Of a DNA stretch of 39,952 nucleotides, positions 37,725 through 39,952 are shown piece after piece. Position numbers and translations under genes: made by a program. Location: NCBI GenBank assembly GCA_030148305.1, contig JASBTS010000228.1:1-39952 (forward strand), read 5' to 3'. How positions within the stretch are numbered: the first letter of the stretch is position 1; every line of letters begins with the position of its first letter. Origin of the DNA: Allomuricauda sp. Lineage in GTDB: Bacteria > Bacteroidota > Bacteroidia > Flavobacteriales > Flavobacteriaceae. The notes below the pieces were generated by a model. The model did not search any database. It was not told the DNA's origin and saw only the letters and a list, made by a program, of their open reading frames with translations.

Positions 37725-39422
37725 ATGAAATATAGTGTTTCAATAACCTACAAAGATTTATTTGAAGATTACTCAACCGTCAATGTGAAAAAACTTTTGG
37801 CAGATATTCCAACGGAAAATGCTATACCACTAATTACATATTTTTTAGCGCAAATTCATATTGAGAAATTAGACGAAAGCTTACAAGTTGAATTAATTGA
37901 ATTTTGGTCACAAAGACTGCCGGCAGATTTAAAAAGTAAAATTCAAAAATTCACAACCCAAATAGTAGCAGACAAAAAAACAGAGTTCACGTTCATAAGT
38001 AATTTGTCTGGATTAATGTTCATCGAAACAATTTTAGAAAATCATAACGACTTAAAGAAATTAGACGATTTAACACCAGAACAGGAGCTAAATTTTTTTA
38101 AAGCATATTTGATTTCAACTCAGACTTGGATAGATAAGCAAGGAGAAGTTCTTTTTGATATTAAACCATTCGAAACTGATATGGACTTCGTCAAAACGTA
38201 CCTGCCTTCTCATATTGCAATTGACGAATTTCATACAGTCAAAGACTTTAGAACACAATTTATAAAGGCAAAATACTTTTTCCAATTTTGTGAACAAGAT
38301 GAAGAGTTTCAAGTTTATTTGGAAATTTTCCTCAAAGAATATGGATTAGATTCTTGGGCTACTTATTTGAAAAACATACTATCTCTTTATGTAAGAAAAT
38401 TTGCTCGATTGAAGACGCCTTCGGTAATAAATATTGATACTAAACATAAGGAACAAATAAATTTTTTGGAGCAATTAAGTATCGAAATAGAAGGTTTTTC
38501 CAAATCGGAAGATTTTCTTCAACTTAGAGAAAAGCCAATTTACAGATTAAGTGAAACTAATTTTGCCTTTTTAAATCTTAATTTTTTTGTAGATAAAATT
38601 TATCAAGGAATTCAGTTTGATTTTGCAAACGTTTTAGTTAAAAATTCTGCAACATTTAAGGGAAAAAAAATAATTTCAAGAGTTCAATTTTTGAGCATTT
38701 TTGGGGATGAATTTTCAGAAACTGGTTTATTCTATAAGATAATGGAATATTGTTTTGAAAAGTCAAAGTACAACATTCATACTGGACTTGATGTTAAGGA
38801 AATAATTATAGATGGAGAACCAGATTATTACATTAGAGATAAAGCAAAAGTTTATCTTTTCGAATTTAAAAATGTTTTTCTAAGTGGTAAAATCAAGCAT
38901 ACTTTTGACTACGAAACTATTAAGGCAGGAATTTATGAGAAGTTAGTTGAAAATTCAAAAGGTCATGCAAAAGGCATAAAACAACTAACTTCGGTTATTC
39001 AAAAAATCAGGGAAAAAGAATTCAATAAATTTGATGATTACAATTTCGACGACACCATAATCTATCCAATTATAGTATTTACAGATTTTGCATTTAATAC
39101 AGCTGGTGTTAATTATATGCTCAACAAAGAATTTCGCGAAGTCTTGCTAAATGAAAAAATCAAATTGGGGTCTAAAATCAAAAATTTAATATTAGTAGAT
39201 TTAGATGATTTCATTAAATATCAAGATTTATTCAGAAACAAAAAAATAAAGCTAAATAATTTATTTAACGGTTATCTTGATGATGTTAAAGGCTACAAGG
39301 ATTTTACAAAAAAATTCACGCCGTTTGAAATATATATTGAGAATCGCACTAATAAAATAAAGTCTGATTTATCTAAAAATACTATTGAAGAAATAGCAAT
39401 TTTATTAGGAATACCAGAATAA
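37725..39422 (+). CDS. Hypothetical protein with candidate PD-(D/E)XK nuclease-like motif
   Basis: GEPDYYIRDKAKVYLFEFKN fits PD-x(n)-ExK with hydrophobic beta-strands around it; AT-rich gene. Confidence 0.5.
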   Translation: MKYSVSITYKDLFEDYSTVNVKKLLADIPTENAIPLITYFLAQIHIEKLDESLQVELIEFWSQRLPADLKSKIQKFTTQIVADKKTEFTFISNLSGLMFIETILENHNDLKKLDDLTPEQELNFFKAYLISTQTWIDKQGEVLFDIKPFETDMDFVKTYLPSHIAIDEFHTVKDFRTQFIKAKYFFQFCEQDEEFQVYLEIFLKEYGLDSWATYLKNILSLYVRKFARLKTPSVINIDTKHKEQINFLEQLSIEIEGFSKSEDFLQLREKPIYRLSETNFAFLNLNFFVDKIYQGIQFDFANVLVKNSATFKGKKIISRVQFLSIFGDEFSETGLFYKIMEYCFEKSKYNIHTGLDVKEIIIDGEPDYYIRDKAKVYLFEFKNVFLSGKIKHTFDYETIKAGIYEKLVENSKGHAKGIKQLTSVIQKIREKEFNKFDDYNFDDTIIYPIIVFTDFAFNTAGVNYMLNKEFREVLLNEKIKLGSKIKNLILVDLDDFIKYQDLFRNKKIKLNNLFNGYLDDVKGYKDFTKKFTPFEIYIENRTNKIKSDLSKNTIEEIAILLGIPE

Positions 39423-39481
39423 AGACTACTGCTAACAATGTTTATAAGTAATTGCTTTTTTTCGGCCAACTCCCAAAACCC

Positions 39482-39592
39482 ATGAAATTCCTCCTCGCTC
39501 CCGATAAATACAAAGGCTCCCTAACCGGGCAGGAATTCTGCGAAGCAGTGGCCAGTGGTATCCAAAAGGTCTCTCAAGTCCTCTTAGCTTAG
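39482..39592 (+). pseudogene. 5' remnant of glycerate kinase gene
   Basis: Translates to MKFLLAPDKYKGSLTGQEFCEAVASGIQKVSQVLLA*. The first ~30 aa match the glycerate kinase N-terminus (APDxxKGSL), then the reading frame ends. Confidence 0.75.
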
Positions 39593-39668
39593 GTGTTGTA
39601 CCGCATTTTGAAAACACAGACAACCCTTTGCATATTATGAACGTCTATAATTGTAGATGTACTTTTTA

Positions 39669-39952
39669 ATGAAAAAAAACCAACTGATCATCCTTGTAGC
39701 CCTACTGACTTTTGGGGCCAACCTTGCCCAAACCTATAACGCTGGCTATAGATCTTTCCAACTAAAAGACAGTACAAGAACCTATAAACCAAACACGGTA
39801 CAGACGGACAAACTCCATTATAGACCAGTGGATTTGGACATTTGGTATCCATCAAATGACAAAAAGGCAAGCACCTTAAAATTCGGGAACCTGTTCAACC
39901 TTTTTGAACAGCGAGCGGTCAACTATCAAGATACCGAAGATTATTCTGGAAT
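39669..39952 (+). CDS. Secreted protein, possibly an alpha/beta hydrolase (partial at 3' window edge)
   Basis: ATG at 39669, signal peptide MKKNQLIILVALLTFGANLAQ, frame open to the window end; RPVDLDIWYPSND resembles the start of secreted dienelactone-hydrolase-like proteins. Not in the supplied ORF list. Confidence 0.6.
   Translation, partial: MKKNQLIILVALLTFGANLAQTYNAGYRSFQLKDSTRTYKPNTVQTDKLHYRPVDLDIWYPSNDKKASTLKFGNLFNLFEQRAVNYQDTEDYSG

Noticed and set aside
1-39952. tRNA, rRNA, CRISPR arrays or intact transposase/integrase genes
   Set aside because: None recognised on either strand by reading; cannot exclude small ncRNAs without covariance-model searches.

Overview
This window looks like a Flavobacteriaceae-type Bacteroidota chromosome: TonB/CarboxypepD-type proteins, many secreted proteins and few Shine-Dalgarno-like starts. 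Most of it is housekeeping or accessory envelope and signalling genes, with about 29 supportable CDSs. Five places deserve attention. (1) 10113-12209: a fused 2Fe-2S ferredoxin / class III nucleotidyl cyclase / flavohaemoglobin-like globin, followed 15 bp later by a PycTM/DUF5706-like membrane protein. This suggests a Pycsar-like cyclic-nucleotide module with redox or gas-sensing input, and two perfect 18-bp palindromes lie upstream. (2) 13639-21533: a signal-peptide-bearing, GWD-like PEP/pyruvate-binding dikinase, two class A beta-lactamase-fold serine hydrolases and an ATP/ADP-translocase (NTT/TLC)-like HEAT-repeat membrane protein. This suggests extracytoplasmic phosphotransfer. (3) 3128-5452: a divergent Lgt-like protein translationally coupled to a Tes/MJ0619-like radical SAM protein, suggesting lipid modification. 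(4) 36819-39422: an AT-rich two-gene island with HEPN-like (RX4H) and PD-(D/E)XK-like motifs, candidate defence genes. (5) 39482-39592: a glycerate kinase 5' remnant next to that island. All assignments come from reading the sequence; no database searches were run.
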